From the NCBI GenBank assembly GCA_030424545.1, contig JAUHWL010000004.1:1-64000 (forward strand): DNA of 64,000 nucleotides, given 5' to 3'. Below the pieces are notes generated by a model. That model was not told where the DNA came from, made no database searches, and saw only the letters and a program-made list of their open reading frames with translations. The stretch comes from Bacteroidia bacterium (GTDB lineage: Bacteria; Bacteroidota; Bacteroidia; Flavobacteriales; Schleiferiaceae). This document shows positions 9,602-19,468 of this stretch, piece after piece. A program made the position numbers and the translations under genes. How positions within the stretch are numbered: the stretch's first letter is position 1; every line of letters starts with the position of its first letter.

Positions 9602-10477
9602 ATGAGCAATCTAACATTTTCTGGGCACGATACCTTTCATTGTCGCCAATTTTGGCTTAAAAAAGCTTTTGATTTTCGTTTAAATGGTAATAGTTTTAAT
9701 GATGATGACGCATCTTTAGAGCTTGGTGTTGGTAAAAACATGGTCACGGCCATCCGATTTTGGTCGAGGTGTTTTCAAATATTAGATGCAGAAGACAAAC
9801 CAAGTGTACTTGCAAATAAGCTTTTTTCATCAAAAGGATGGGATCCTTATTTAGAAGATTACGGCAGTTTATGGCTACTTCATTATTTATTAGTTACAAG
9901 TGGTCAAGCTTCAACATTTAACATAGTTTTTAATGAGTTAATAAAAGAAAGGCCTGAGTTTGTTACTGATATTTATATTGACTTTATAAATAGAAATAAA
10001 GAAGGTGATTTTAATCAAAACACTTTAAAGAAAGATTTTACTGTTTTTTACAGGACTTACTATGCTGATTTTAAGTCGAGTGATATCGAAGAAAGTTTTA
10101 CTGGGATATTAAGTGAATTGAATCTACTAAAGCAAATTCAAAAATCATTTGTGGATAAGGACGGTAAAGTAAAAAGCCGTGAAGTATGGTTAATAGAAAG
10201 ATCCACAAGAAATGAAGTCCCTCTTCAGATTATTTTGTTTGCAATTCTTGACCAACACCCTGATAGTCTATCGATTGATTTCGAAAGACTTTATAGTAGT
10301 TTGAATAGCGTTGGTTCTGTCTTTGCTTTGAGTAAAGAGGGGTTAACAATAATTCTTGAAAGGCTAGCTGAAGAGCTTGAATATGGAATAACCTTTAGTA
10401 ATGAAGCCGGAATACGTGAGCTACAGTTTAAGAATAAATTGATTAAAGAATTGATATTAGAGGATTATTATGGCTAG
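9602..10477 (+). CDS. DUF4007 protein, SspB-like (DNA phosphorothioation)
   Basis: 291 aa. The N-terminus F-S-G-H-D-T-F-H-C-R-Q-F-W-L-K-K-A-F-D-F is the diagnostic start of DUF4007, followed by E-L-G-V-G-K-N-M-V-T-A-I-R-F-W and a segment rich in aromatic residues (YGSLWLLHYLL). DUF4007 proteins are found with DNA phosphorothioation genes; SspB, described as a nicking enzyme, has this domain. I chose the ATG at 9602 because the conserved domain begins there; an in-frame TTG lies 15 bases earlier. It overlaps the ATPase gene by 8 bases. With its two downstream partners it forms an SspBCD-like set. Confidence 0.82.
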   Translation: MSNLTFSGHDTFHCRQFWLKKAFDFRLNGNSFNDDDASLELGVGKNMVTAIRFWSRCFQILDAEDKPSVLANKLFSSKGWDPYLEDYGSLWLLHYLLVTSGQASTFNIVFNELIKERPEFVTDIYIDFINRNKEGDFNQNTLKKDFTVFYRTYYADFKSSDIEESFTGILSELNLLKQIQKSFVDKDGKVKSREVWLIERSTRNEVPLQIILFAILDQHPDSLSIDFERLYSSLNSVGSVFALSKEGLTIILERLAEELEYGITFSNEAGIRELQFKNKLIKELILEDYYG

Positions 10478-13400
10478 TAAGTTTACTACATCTGTTAACA
10501 TTATTCGAGATGCCAACAAACAGTTTGAATACATTGCTACACCAAATGCGGTACGGATAGCGGAACAACTTGGGCATGACTTTAGATCCGGTATTCATTC
10601 CTTCATCTTAATAGGTTCTTACGGTACAGGTAAATCGTCATTTTTAATGGCGTTCGACCAATCATTGAGAGCCAAAGGAACTTTTAAACTTGATTTTGGT
10701 TTTAAACCAAAAAATATAAAATCCATTCAGATAGTTGGGCAGTATCAATCGCTTATTAAATATTTTCATGAGTTACTTGATATTCAAGATGATTTTGATG
10801 GCAACCAAAAAATATTTGATTCTTTATATCGGTTGTCAGAAGAAAATAACCTCTTAGTAATTTACCTTGATGAATTTGGTAAATTTTTAGAATACGCATC
10901 TAAGCATAATCCAGAAAAAGAACTTTATTTTTTACAGCAACTTGCGGAGTTTGTTAATGACCATAATCGAAATATTATTCTAATAAGTACGCTACATCAA
11001 AACTTTGAAGCTTATGGAGCTCATATTGCTGATGATAGCCAAAAAAAAGAATGGCGTAAGGTTAAAGGCCGTTTTAAAGAGTTAACATTTAATGAGCCTG
11101 TAGAACAATTACTATACCTAGCAGCAAAGAAATTAAATGGAAGAGGGAAACTAAGTGAAGACTATCTTGATTTAGCAATCAAAAAACATATTCTTCCGTT
11201 TTCAGCCGAATCTGTAAAACAAATAGAAGGAGATTTAGCACCTCTCGATATAATTTCAGCAGCAGTTCTTACTAAATCATTGCAGCAATATGGTCAAAAC
11301 GAACGTTCTCTATTTACATTTCTTGAAAGCGATTTAAAATCTGAAAATTGGGCCAATGTTCCTTTGATTTACGATTATCTGTTAGCGTCTTTTTATTCGT
11401 TTTTAAATTCGGCTTACAATACTCAATATCGTAATTGGCAAGGAATGCAAGCAGGAATTGAAAGGATTGAAGTTGGAGATATTGCTTCTCGTGCAATTAA
11501 ATTAGATTTATTTAAAACAATAGGGCTTTTACAATTATTTGCTGCTAAGTCAGCTCAAGTGGACAAAGAAATGCTTCAGAGCTATTTTAAGAGTCTTTAT
11601 AGCTATGATGAAATAGAAAATGCTTTACAAGAACTGGAGAAAAAAAGTATTGTTAGATTCACTAAATTCAATAATTCGTATAAAATAATCGAAGGTACTG
11701 ATGTTGATTTTGACCAAGAGCTTATTAAAGCAGAAGAAGCAGTAGACAGATCATTTGATCTTATTTCATCACTTTTAGAACATTTTGATTTTCCGTATAT
11801 ACAAGCTAAAGAAGCGAGTTATAATACAGGTACGCCAAGAATTTTTGGATTTAAAATTTCTGAAAACCCTATTAATGATATTAAACCTGAAGGAGCAATA
11901 GACGGGTATATTAATCTTGTTTTTAATGAAGAGAAAGATTGTATAAACATCATAAAAAAAGTTTCATGTAAACAGGAAGAAGCTATTTTGTATGGTTTTT
12001 TTACAAATGCCAAAGCTATTCAAGAACACATCTATGAAATCTTAAAAACAAAAAAAGTTTTAAGTGATAATAGAGAAGATCATGTTGCAAAGCAAGAATT
12101 TGAAAAGATTCTTGCTTCACATGAAAAATTATTGAGTCATGAAGTTTTAGGTTCATTATATACAAATAAAGTCAGTTGGATTTTTAATGGAAAAGAAATA
12201 CAAGGTATTTCTAATCAACAAAAATTGAATGTTGCTCTATCACAAATTTGTAGAAAAGTTTATTGTAAAACACCAAAATTCAATAATGAATTATTGAATA
12301 AGCATAAGATTTCTACATCAATACATACAGCTAGAAAAAACTATTTTCAACGGTTAACTGAATTTTGGGATAAACGAGATTGTGGTTTTGAAAAAGAAAA
12401 GTTTCCTCCCGAAAAGACTATTTATAAGTCTTTATTGGTAGATAATGAAATGCATAAAAACATTGAAGGAACTTGGGAATTAAAAGAGCCTTGTGCGAAA
12501 AATGGTTTTGATGAGATTTGGAGAATTTCGAAATTTTTTCTTGATTCATCCAGAGAGGAAAAACGCAGTATATCCGAACTTTATGACTTACTCAGTGAAA
12601 AGCCTTATAAATTAAAACAAGGATTAATAGACTTTTGGGTTCCAACTTTTTTGTTTATCAACAGAGGTGATTTTGCATTATATGAAAATGGTAAGTTCAT
12701 ACCTTATTTGAATGATACAATATTGTACATGCTTACAAGGCAAGTTGATAGTTTTCAAATTAAGGCGTTTGAAATTTCAGGGCTTCGATTAAAAGTATTT
12801 AACAAGTATCGTGAGTTTTTAGAGCAAGGAAAGAAGAGTATGTTGAGTAAAGATGGCTTCATACAGAGCGTGAGACCATTTCTTGTGTTTTATAAAAATT
12901 TAAACGAGTATGCTAAAAACACAAGCCGCTTATCTTCAGAAGCAACGGAATTACGTAAGGCCATAGTTGATGCACAAGATCCAGAAAAGACATTTTTCGA
13001 GACAATTCCAAGGGCATTAAAAATGGACATTCAATCATTTGAATCTTCTGACGAACAATTGGCAGCCTTTGCCTCAAAACTGAATGAGGCGATTGACGAA
13101 ATAAAAAATGCTTATGCAGAATTACTTAACCGTTTTGAGAGATTCATAACATCCGAAATCTTTAATAAAAAATTGAACTTTGAAGAATATAAAAATGCTC
13201 TTGCTAAGCGGTATAAAGAAGTAAAAGAGCATCGGTTATTGCCAAGGCAAAAAGTGTTTCTTGCTCGCCTGAACTCGCCATTAGATGACCGGGATAGTTG
13301 GTTAGCTTCAATTGGCCAAAGTTTAATTGGAAAGCCTTTGGATAGAATTACAGATCAGGAAGAAGAGATTCTGAAAGATAGGATGATTCATATGATCCAA

Positions 13401-13634
13401 GAGTTGGATAATTTACAAGCAATACACAAAGTAAAAGCAGAAGAAGGTGAGCAAATCTTTAAATTAGATCTCACAAGCGAAGGAGGAACGAAAAGTACCA
13501 ACGTGCGCATTAGCAAAGAAAAGATGGACGAAGTTGACAAATCGTCTGATGCTATTGAAAAATTGCTGGGCAAAAACAAACAAATAAGATTGGCTGTTCT
13601 AAGTAAATTAATAAATAAAGAATTGAATAAATGA
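10470..13634 (+). CDS. Large P-loop ATPase, SspC-like
   Basis: 1054 aa. Walker A G-S-Y-G-T-G-K-S-S lies at residues 49-57 and Walker B LLVIYLDEF at ~128-136. The N-terminal ~250 residues look like an AAA/STAND ATPase; the remaining ~800 are mostly helical with no enzyme motif I recognise, and residues ~820-960 are probably coiled coil (many E/K/A/L). It overlaps the genes before and after it (8 and 4 bases). By position and partners it corresponds to the ATPase of SspBCD-type single-strand phosphorothioation, where ATP hydrolysis is thought to drive DNA handling. It also resembles BREX-type large ATPases in general shape. Confidence 0.78.
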   Translation: MASKFTTSVNIIRDANKQFEYIATPNAVRIAEQLGHDFRSGIHSFILIGSYGTGKSSFLMAFDQSLRAKGTFKLDFGFKPKNIKSIQIVGQYQSLIKYFHELLDIQDDFDGNQKIFDSLYRLSEENNLLVIYLDEFGKFLEYASKHNPEKELYFLQQLAEFVNDHNRNIILISTLHQNFEAYGAHIADDSQKKEWRKVKGRFKELTFNEPVEQLLYLAAKKLNGRGKLSEDYLDLAIKKHILPFSAESVKQIEGDLAPLDIISAAVLTKSLQQYGQNERSLFTFLESDLKSENWANVPLIYDYLLASFYSFLNSAYNTQYRNWQGMQAGIERIEVGDIASRAIKLDLFKTIGLLQLFAAKSAQVDKEMLQSYFKSLYSYDEIENALQELEKKSIVRFTKFNNSYKIIEGTDVDFDQELIKAEEAVDRSFDLISSLLEHFDFPYIQAKEASYNTGTPRIFGFKISENPINDIKPEGAIDGYINLVFNEEKDCINIIKKVSCKQEEAILYGFFTNAKAIQEHIYEILKTKKVLSDNREDHVAKQEFEKILASHEKLLSHEVLGSLYTNKVSWIFNGKEIQGISNQQKLNVALSQICRKVYCKTPKFNNELLNKHKISTSIHTARKNYFQRLTEFWDKRDCGFEKEKFPPEKTIYKSLLVDNEMHKNIEGTWELKEPCAKNGFDEIWRISKFFLDSSREEKRSISELYDLLSEKPYKLKQGLIDFWVPTFLFINRGDFALYENGKFIPYLNDTILYMLTRQVDSFQIKAFEISGLRLKVFNKYREFLEQGKKSMLSKDGFIQSVRPFLVFYKNLNEYAKNTSRLSSEATELRKAIVDAQDPEKTFFETIPRALKMDIQSFESSDEQLAAFASKLNEAIDEIKNAYAELLNRFERFITSEIFNKKLNFEEYKNALAKRYKEVKEHRLLPRQKVFLARLNSPLDDRDSWLASIGQSLIGKPLDRITDQEEEILKDRMIHMIQELDNLQAIHKVKAEEGEQIFKLDLTSEGGTKSTNVRISKEKMDEVDKSSDAIEKLLGKNKQIRLAVLSKLINKELNK

Positions 13635-14770
13635 GTGAATTAAAGCACCTTATCGGTATATCTGGCGGAAAGGATAGTGCAGCACTTGCTATCTACCTGA
13701 ACAATCTATACCCACAGCTTGACCTTATTTATTATTTCTGTGATACAGGTAAAGAATTGGACGAGACCTATCAGCTTATCGAGAACATTGAGATTTATTT
13801 GGGTAAAAAGATTACACACTTAAAGCCCGAAGACGCTAAGAAGGCTGATGAAAATCCTTTTGATTATTACTACAAAGCTTATCGTGGATATTTACCTTCA
13901 TCGGTTGCGCGTTGGTGTACCAAGCAAATGAAGCTAGATCCGTTCGAGAATTTTGTTGGAAACGATTCTGTTGTTAGTTATGTTGGTATTCGTGGAGATG
14001 AAGATCGAGAAGGATATATTTCTAAAAAGTCTAACATTCAATCCATATTTCCATTTAGAAGAAATATGTGGGCGGAGGATGTTGTTAGAAAGTTGCTAGC
14101 AAATAGTAATAGAAGTAACTTATTAGAAATTTATGCGAATCAAGTTTCTGGCAAAGAGCTTGATAGAATTGTTAGTATTATAAATCAAGATTTAGTTCTG
14201 GAAGATCGTAATCCACAACAAAATAGAAGAGCTTTTCTTGACAAGCAAAACCTATTATTAGACAAAGGAACCGCGCTTTATAACCATGTCACTTTCGATT
14301 GGCTAAAATCGACAGACTACCCACTAGCCAAAGAAACCGACTTCCCACTTCTGGACAATGAAGACAATTTAAACCGTGCGGACATTTTTAAATTATTAGA
14401 AGACTCAGGAGTAGGAGTACCGGAATATTATAAGAAACTTGAATACGAAGTTGATGGTGAAAAAGGTGAATACGCTAGAAGCCGCTCCGGTTGTTATTTC
14501 TGTTTCTTCCAACAAAAAATAGAATGGGTTTGGCTATATGAGCAGCACCCGGACTTATTTGTGCAAGCTCAGAAATACGAGAAAATTGATGAGGGCTTTA
14601 CTTGGAACCAAGAAGAATCTCTTGAAGATTTAATACAACGAGAACGTATTGCCCAAATTAAAAGAGAACATTTAAAAAGAGCCAATCGACAAAAATCGAA
14701 AGGCTCAAGTTATTTAATTGATATTTTAGACGATACTGAGGGAGAAAGCTGTATTAGTTGTTTTGTGTAA
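13631..14770 (+). CDS. PAPS-reductase-like PP-loop protein, SspD/DndC-like sulfur-transfer enzyme
   Basis: 379 aa. The PP-loop S-G-G-K-D-S is at residues 11-16, followed by LIYYFCDTGKE, typical of the ATP pyrophosphatase/PAPS-reductase fold. C96 (RWCTKQMK), C288-x-x-C291 (GCYFCFF) and a C-terminal C374-x-x-C377 could hold an iron-sulfur cluster, as in DndC. In phosphorothioation systems this protein activates backbone phosphate and receives sulfur from a cysteine desulfurase. No desulfurase is encoded nearby, so a housekeeping IscS/SufS would have to supply it. It overlaps the ATPase gene by ATGA and ends 6 bases from the end of the convergent operon. Confidence 0.85.
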   Translation: MSELKHLIGISGGKDSAALAIYLNNLYPQLDLIYYFCDTGKELDETYQLIENIEIYLGKKITHLKPEDAKKADENPFDYYYKAYRGYLPSSVARWCTKQMKLDPFENFVGNDSVVSYVGIRGDEDREGYISKKSNIQSIFPFRRNMWAEDVVRKLLANSNRSNLLEIYANQVSGKELDRIVSIINQDLVLEDRNPQQNRRAFLDKQNLLLDKGTALYNHVTFDWLKSTDYPLAKETDFPLLDNEDNLNRADIFKLLEDSGVGVPEYYKKLEYEVDGEKGEYARSRSGCYFCFFQQKIEWVWLYEQHPDLFVQAQKYEKIDEGFTWNQEESLEDLIQRERIAQIKREHLKRANRQKSKGSSYLIDILDDTEGESCISCFV

Positions 14771-14776
14771 TTTAAT

Positions 14777-16036
14777 TTAAGGTAGAATTGGTAATTGGTT
14801 AATTAATTCTTGGACATTGGTTTCGTCAACATTCAATTTTGATGAATATTGAGTTTTTAATTTAGTCAATTCTGATGTGTTAATTACATCTCTACCATAC
14901 ATGAATAAAAACAATAACTTAGTCAAAACACTTGAGCCCATTAACATAACTTTTTCTTGAGGACTCCATAATACTGAGGTCCAAGGCTTTTGATTCAAAT
15001 TAAGATTCATTCTGTTTAATCTTCTAAAGATAAATTTGAAATCCTTTTTTTCTCTTTTTCTAATTTCAATTGATGCTTGAACAAAAGGCAATAACCCCAC
15101 CGGTCTAAATAGTAAATTACCTCCAGTTTCTTTATTACGATATTTATTTGCTTTTTGCGACTGTTCTAATAATGCATAGTCTTATACATCTTTCATCATT
15201 ATTTTGAAGTCCTCCCAAAATTTAATACAAAAGTCTTTGAATTTGTTTATTTCATCTTCTTTTGGGCGAAATTTTAAATAATTTTCAAGTGAAAGTTTGT
15301 CTCTTTCAGATTTTGGATTCGTATTATTTTCGTTTCTAAATAGTTTGAGTAGCTCTCGGTTACACTGATAAAGCGTAATTATAGATGTTATTGATTCTTT
15401 ATCATTATCCGGAATGGCTTTATTTTGTGATTTAGTTAAGCGTTTCCCTTTAAACAAATCAAACTCTTCGATTAAATGTCTTGTAACAATTGCTACTGAA
15501 TCATCTTCATCTAGTGCAATAATATCGTCCATTGTTACAGGTTTGGCATATCTATTTAATGTAGAAAATAACCTTCTTGATTGCCTCATTCCTTCTTCAT
15601 CATTTTTATGCCCAATAAAAATTGCAGTTATTTCTTCATTTGCAAGTGCATCATTATCTGCCAATGCAGCCTTAATGCCTTCGACTCTATGTTGCCCATC
15701 TAAAGGAAAAATTTTATGATTCCCAGGAAATTCTAAAATCCCAATTTGGTTCGTTGTGAAATCATCATAATCAAATTTTATTTGCCTCCAATCAGGATAA
15801 TCATTGTAAACAGCGAGAATTAGGGCATTAAAAAATCTTTCGGGTTGGTTTATTATATATTCTTTAATACTTAAATAATTAGAAGTGATACTTCTTTGGA
15901 TCAAATCTTTTAAATTTTCACTTTTATGAAGTTCATCATCAATTCTTGACACAAAATCATTTACTTCTTTAAAAGTTAACCGTGCTATATAAAATGTTCG
16001 ATTTCCTATATGAGCTCTAATTGCTGGTATTTTCAT
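14777..16036 (-). pseudogene. DndB-like DGQHR-domain gene split by an in-frame TAA
   Basis: The first part (16036-15182, 284 aa) has the family motif D-G-Q-H-R at residues 113-117 and FIGHKNDEEGMRQSRRLFSTLNRYAKPV, typical of DndB/DGQHR proteins. It ends at TAA 15184-15182. The same frame then stays open for 134 codons to a stop at 14777. That tail reads KETGGNLLFRPVG, which matches the usual late motif of this family, and then a helical end. So one ~419-codon gene carries a single nonsense codon. DndB is a DNA-binding regulator of phosphorothioation genes. Expression as two pieces (GTG at 15100), readthrough, or a dead gene are all possible. The start overlaps the upstream stop as TAATG. Confidence 0.8.
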
Positions 16037-16563
16037 TAGCCAAATGCTTTAATTGCTTCACTTACAGTTTTATTGGGTATTTTGTCATTCATTGGAAAAA
16101 GAAGAGCATTGATAATATCGGCCTCAATTTGAATAATATCTTCGTTTGATTGTAAAGGATAATAAGCTAGTCTTATAACTTTACCCCATGTTCTAAGCAT
16201 TCGATAAATTTTTGGCCTCTCTTTATTTGTGTTGTAATGATTAAAATATTCTCTAACTCTTTTTCGTAAATTTTGTGATGGTGTGTATTGGGCTCTTCCT
16301 ATATAAAAAGGAAATGCTGAGATTGAAGGTATTATAGAACAAGGTAGATAGAACAAATACAGTCCTCCTACATCATTAGGAATACTGTCTATCTCATCAC
16401 TAATCCCAGTTGCTTGGTTATTCAAGTATTTAATAGAATTCCAATTTGAAAAATCCAAGTTAATATTCGGATGGTTGAAATTCAATCGCTGTTCTTCTGA
16501 AAGTACATATGTTAATTTCTTCATATGTAATTGCGCCCCTAAGTCAAATGCATTTCCATCCAT
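16036..16563 (-). CDS. GIY-YIG-like nuclease domain protein
   Basis: 175 aa. It contains a GIY-like G-L-Y at residues 67-69, Y-I-G at 87-89, then a basic helix (NLRKRVREYF) with R100/R103, and an acidic residue E147 in IQIEADIINALL: the order expected of a GIY-YIG active site (GIY, YIG, Arg, Glu). It also ends with a conserved-looking N-D-K-I-P-N-K motif. An internal ATG at codon 14 (16524) is an alternative start. It lies in the convergent operon next to the phosphorothioation genes and could be its DNA-cleaving component; that is inference. Confidence 0.68.
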   Translation of the reverse strand: MDGNAFDLGAQLHMKKLTYVLSEEQRLNFNHPNINLDFSNWNSIKYLNNQATGISDEIDSIPNDVGGLYLFYLPCSIIPSISAFPFYIGRAQYTPSQNLRKRVREYFNHYNTNKERPKIYRMLRTWGKVIRLAYYPLQSNEDIIQIEADIINALLFPMNDKIPNKTVSEAIKAFG

Positions 16564-16575
16564 CTTTTAAAAATA

Positions 16576-17088
16576 TTAATTACCTATAAAATCCAAAAAA
16601 GCAGTCAGCTGTAAAAAGTAATTTGGGTTGTCATCCAGCTTTTCGGTTATCAACGTGAGGCCTCCGTTTGTATAAGATTCCATGGTTTCAATCAATGCTT
16701 TTACAGCATCAGATATCTCAATTTCCCCCTTGTCTAAGGCAATAAAGTCAATATCTGTATTAGCAACACAAGCCATAAACATATAGGCCTGAAGCTTACT
16801 AAAATCTTTTCTATCTAGTCGGTTTCCTTTATTACCCCAATACATAATATGATGACTGAAATCTATTTTTTTTTGGCCCTCTCCAATAGGAGATAATTCA
16901 TTTTTATAGAGGCCGAGAAAAAAGGCATACATATATAATTCATAAGCATTAGCGAAATGTTTACCCAAGTATGTTTTAGATTTTTCAGCACCTCCTCCAT
17001 ATTGCGAAAATTGTTGAAAGAGGTTTTCTTTAAACTTTACATTGTATTTAGGAATTTTAGTTTTCCATATATCAAAAAGACTTTCCAT
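16576..17088 (-). CDS. Unrecognised defence-operon protein
   Basis: 170 aa with no family I recognise. It is predicted mostly helical, with aromatic-rich blocks (YELYMYAFFLGLYKNEL; FSKLQAYMFMACVAN) and no signal peptide or clear membrane helix. It starts two bases after the SMC-like ATPase ends and stops 12 bases before the GIY-YIG gene, so it belongs to the same transcript. It might be a partner of the ATPase, like the small subunits in Dnd-type clusters. Confidence 0.6.
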   Translation of the reverse strand: MESLFDIWKTKIPKYNVKFKENLFQQFSQYGGGAEKSKTYLGKHFANAYELYMYAFFLGLYKNELSPIGEGQKKIDFSHHIMYWGNKGNRLDRKDFSKLQAYMFMACVANTDIDFIALDKGEIEISDAVKALIETMESYTNGGLTLITEKLDDNPNYFLQLTAFLDFIGN

Positions 17089-17090
17089 AA

Positions 17091-19238
17091 CTAAAGTGCA
17101 ATTACATTGGAGTTTAACGTACGAAGATTATTAGCGTCAAATGGGCGTTCTAACTTTACCCAAAGAGCTTTTTGCCGTTTTACATTTTTAAATTCAGGTT
17201 TGATAAAGAGGTTTTCAGTTTGTTCATCTTTCCCAATAAAATCTTTTAATAATAAAATTATTTGATTACTTGTACTAGATATAATATTCAAAAATTCTTT
17301 TGTTTTACTAGACCCAAAAGAAGATGTGGGCGCGTCAAATATTAACGGGAAGCCTTCTTGTCTATTTTCTTCTGCTAAATTGGAAATTGCAAATAATACT
17401 GAAATATGCATAGAGGTAGCAAGTGACTGATTAGGGTTGTAAAACCTTCTGTCACCTTCATATAATTCAACATCAATCTTTATTTTACTATCTGATATTT
17501 TATGTTTAACAAAAACAATATTTCCAGTAAAAGCTCCTTTGTTAACTTTTTTAAAGTAGCTATTTGCCTTTGTTTGAAGTAGTTTTAAAAACTCATCAAA
17601 TTTGATTTCTTTAGTTTGTTCAAAAATTAATTCAATATCTCTAATAATATCTCTACTTTTAATTAGAAATGAATTTGCCGACTCTAAATCTATAGCATCT
17701 TTTCTCTTTTCCAATTCTTCAATTTCTTTTGTAAGGACATCAATTTTTACTTGGTAGGAATCCATTCTTTTATTTACACCAATCCTATCTTCTTGCCAAC
17801 CATTATAGTTTTTTAATACTTGACCAAGTCTTTCCTCTGAATCAATAGAGTTAGCTAAAATTTTACTTCTTTCCTCCTTTTCAGTATCAATTTTATGCTG
17901 CAAATCTTCAACAGTAATTTTTCTTTTTTGATTGTATTCAAACAAGTCTTTTATTTTTTGTTCAATTCCTTTTAAATCCTTCAATTTATCATTATGTAGG
18001 TTAAGTTGTGTAACTAACCCTGATATATAATCATTCTTGAAGCATTGTTCCACATCTTCAACTTTTACTGGATTTTGAGATTCTAAATAAGCTTTTAAAC
18101 GTTTCTTCATAAACTCGTATTGATGGGACCCTTTTGGAGCTGGTGTATCACATACTTTACAGTGTTCATCTTTAATGAGCTCTTCCATAACCTCTTTATT
18201 GGGTACATTTAAATTAAGAGGTAAGGAATCGTTTAATAGATTAATGATATTTTCTCTAGCTCCTTGTTTTCTGCCTTCTTCAATATCGTGTTCTCTCTGA
18301 AGTGATCTTCGTTTATTATTTAGTTCTGTAACTTTATGCTTGTACTTTTCAAAAACAGGTTCAAAACTTGCTAGTATCCAGGAATCATCAAAAAGGTAAG
18401 TGGTATATCTTTCATGAATACTTGATAATTGTGTAGCTATATCGTTTTGAATCTTCTTAATACGATTATTTACAGTTAAAAGTGCTTCTGCATTATCTAC
18501 AAACATTCCTGCATTTTGTATTTCTCCGTCTAGCTTATTTAGTTGAACGTTTGCAGATTCATATAATTTACTGAAATTAGTAAGATGCTGTTTTTTCTCT
18601 TTTAGCTCTTTTTGAATTCGATTGTATTTATTTTGATTGCTTGTGTTTCTTTTTGATGCTGTGGCAACAGCTTCTTCTGCTAAAACATGAAGGGATTTGC
18701 TTCTAACAGCATATTTCTCATATGATCTTGATTCTGAAAATAGGTTTACTAGATTGATTAGTGCATCAGCATTATCAAATACATTTAATTCAGATTCACC
18801 TTTAAATAATGAATATTTTCTAATTTCATTAGGAAATACTTGTTTTAATAGGCGTTCGGCATCAACTTGTTCACGTTCCCCTTTTTTATTTTCTTCAATT
18901 CCTTCGAAATAAGAAATAGAAGTAGAGCATTCAAATTCATCATCTTTAGTAACTGTGAACGATCGAGCTAAATATCGTTTTTCTTCATATTGTTCTACTT
19001 CCATAGCAACTCTCACTACAAAAGTTTCACCCACTGCAACTTCATCAAGTTTTTTGGCCGAAGCAATTAATTCAAGGTTATAATTACCTCCTTTAAAAAG
19101 CCAATCTAATGCCTCAAAAAACTTTGTTTTTCCTTCCCCATTTTCTCCTAGAATTATATTTAACCCGTTTGCAAACTCGAATTGATTGATATCATAGTAA
19201 CACATATAGTTTTCAATCGTAACTTTTTTAATAATCAT
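17091..19238 (-). CDS. SMC/RecF-like ATPase, DndD-like
   Basis: 715 aa. It opens with IIKKVTIENYMCYYD, typical of RecF/SbcC/DndD. Walker A G-E-N-G-E-G-K-T lies at 31-38, a long coiled-coil middle (about 190-590) carries a zinc-hook-like C360-x-x-C363, and near the end come SLATSMHISV (signature-like) and Walker B F-P-L-I-F-D-A-P-T-S-S-F-G with its D-loop. Such proteins clamp or translocate DNA. Its start overlaps the stop of the 77-aa gene by ATGA. A role as the DNA-engaging motor of the restriction arm fits, but DndD homologues also act in modification. Confidence 0.8.
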   Translation of the reverse strand: MIIKKVTIENYMCYYDINQFEFANGLNIILGENGEGKTKFFEALDWLFKGGNYNLELIASAKKLDEVAVGETFVVRVAMEVEQYEEKRYLARSFTVTKDDEFECSTSISYFEGIEENKKGEREQVDAERLLKQVFPNEIRKYSLFKGESELNVFDNADALINLVNLFSESRSYEKYAVRSKSLHVLAEEAVATASKRNTSNQNKYNRIQKELKEKKQHLTNFSKLYESANVQLNKLDGEIQNAGMFVDNAEALLTVNNRIKKIQNDIATQLSSIHERYTTYLFDDSWILASFEPVFEKYKHKVTELNNKRRSLQREHDIEEGRKQGARENIINLLNDSLPLNLNVPNKEVMEELIKDEHCKVCDTPAPKGSHQYEFMKKRLKAYLESQNPVKVEDVEQCFKNDYISGLVTQLNLHNDKLKDLKGIEQKIKDLFEYNQKRKITVEDLQHKIDTEKEERSKILANSIDSEERLGQVLKNYNGWQEDRIGVNKRMDSYQVKIDVLTKEIEELEKRKDAIDLESANSFLIKSRDIIRDIELIFEQTKEIKFDEFLKLLQTKANSYFKKVNKGAFTGNIVFVKHKISDSKIKIDVELYEGDRRFYNPNQSLATSMHISVLFAISNLAEENRQEGFPLIFDAPTSSFGSSKTKEFLNIISSTSNQIILLLKDFIGKDEQTENLFIKPEFKNVKRQKALWVKLERPFDANNLRTLNSNVIAL

Positions 19239-19468
19239 CTTACAATTGTGTTTAAGTATTGAGTTAACATTTCGTATAGTCTTCCATCGCTAATAGCAGA
19301 AGAGTTTTCTAGTTCATCAACTAGCAATGCTATAGATTTTATAATTGGTTTTTCAGAATTCAAAGCATCTAAATGTCTCATGTTTTGTTCTTCACTACTC
19401 AAATCATATTTATCCTTCAAAAGATTATGATTTAAGAAACTCTGTAGAATTTCGTCTTTTCTAGCCAT
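19235..19468 (-). CDS. Small protein coupled to the SMC-like ATPase
   Basis: 77 aa, probably all-helical, with no recognised family and no cysteines. It overlaps the helicase gene by 8 bases at its start and the ATPase gene by ATGA at its end. The tight coupling and predicted soluble helical nature suggest an adaptor or accessory subunit. Confidence 0.6.
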   Translation of the reverse strand: MARKDEILQSFLNHNLLKDKYDLSSEEQNMRHLDALNSEKPIIKSIALLVDELENSSAISDGRLYEMLTQYLNTIVR

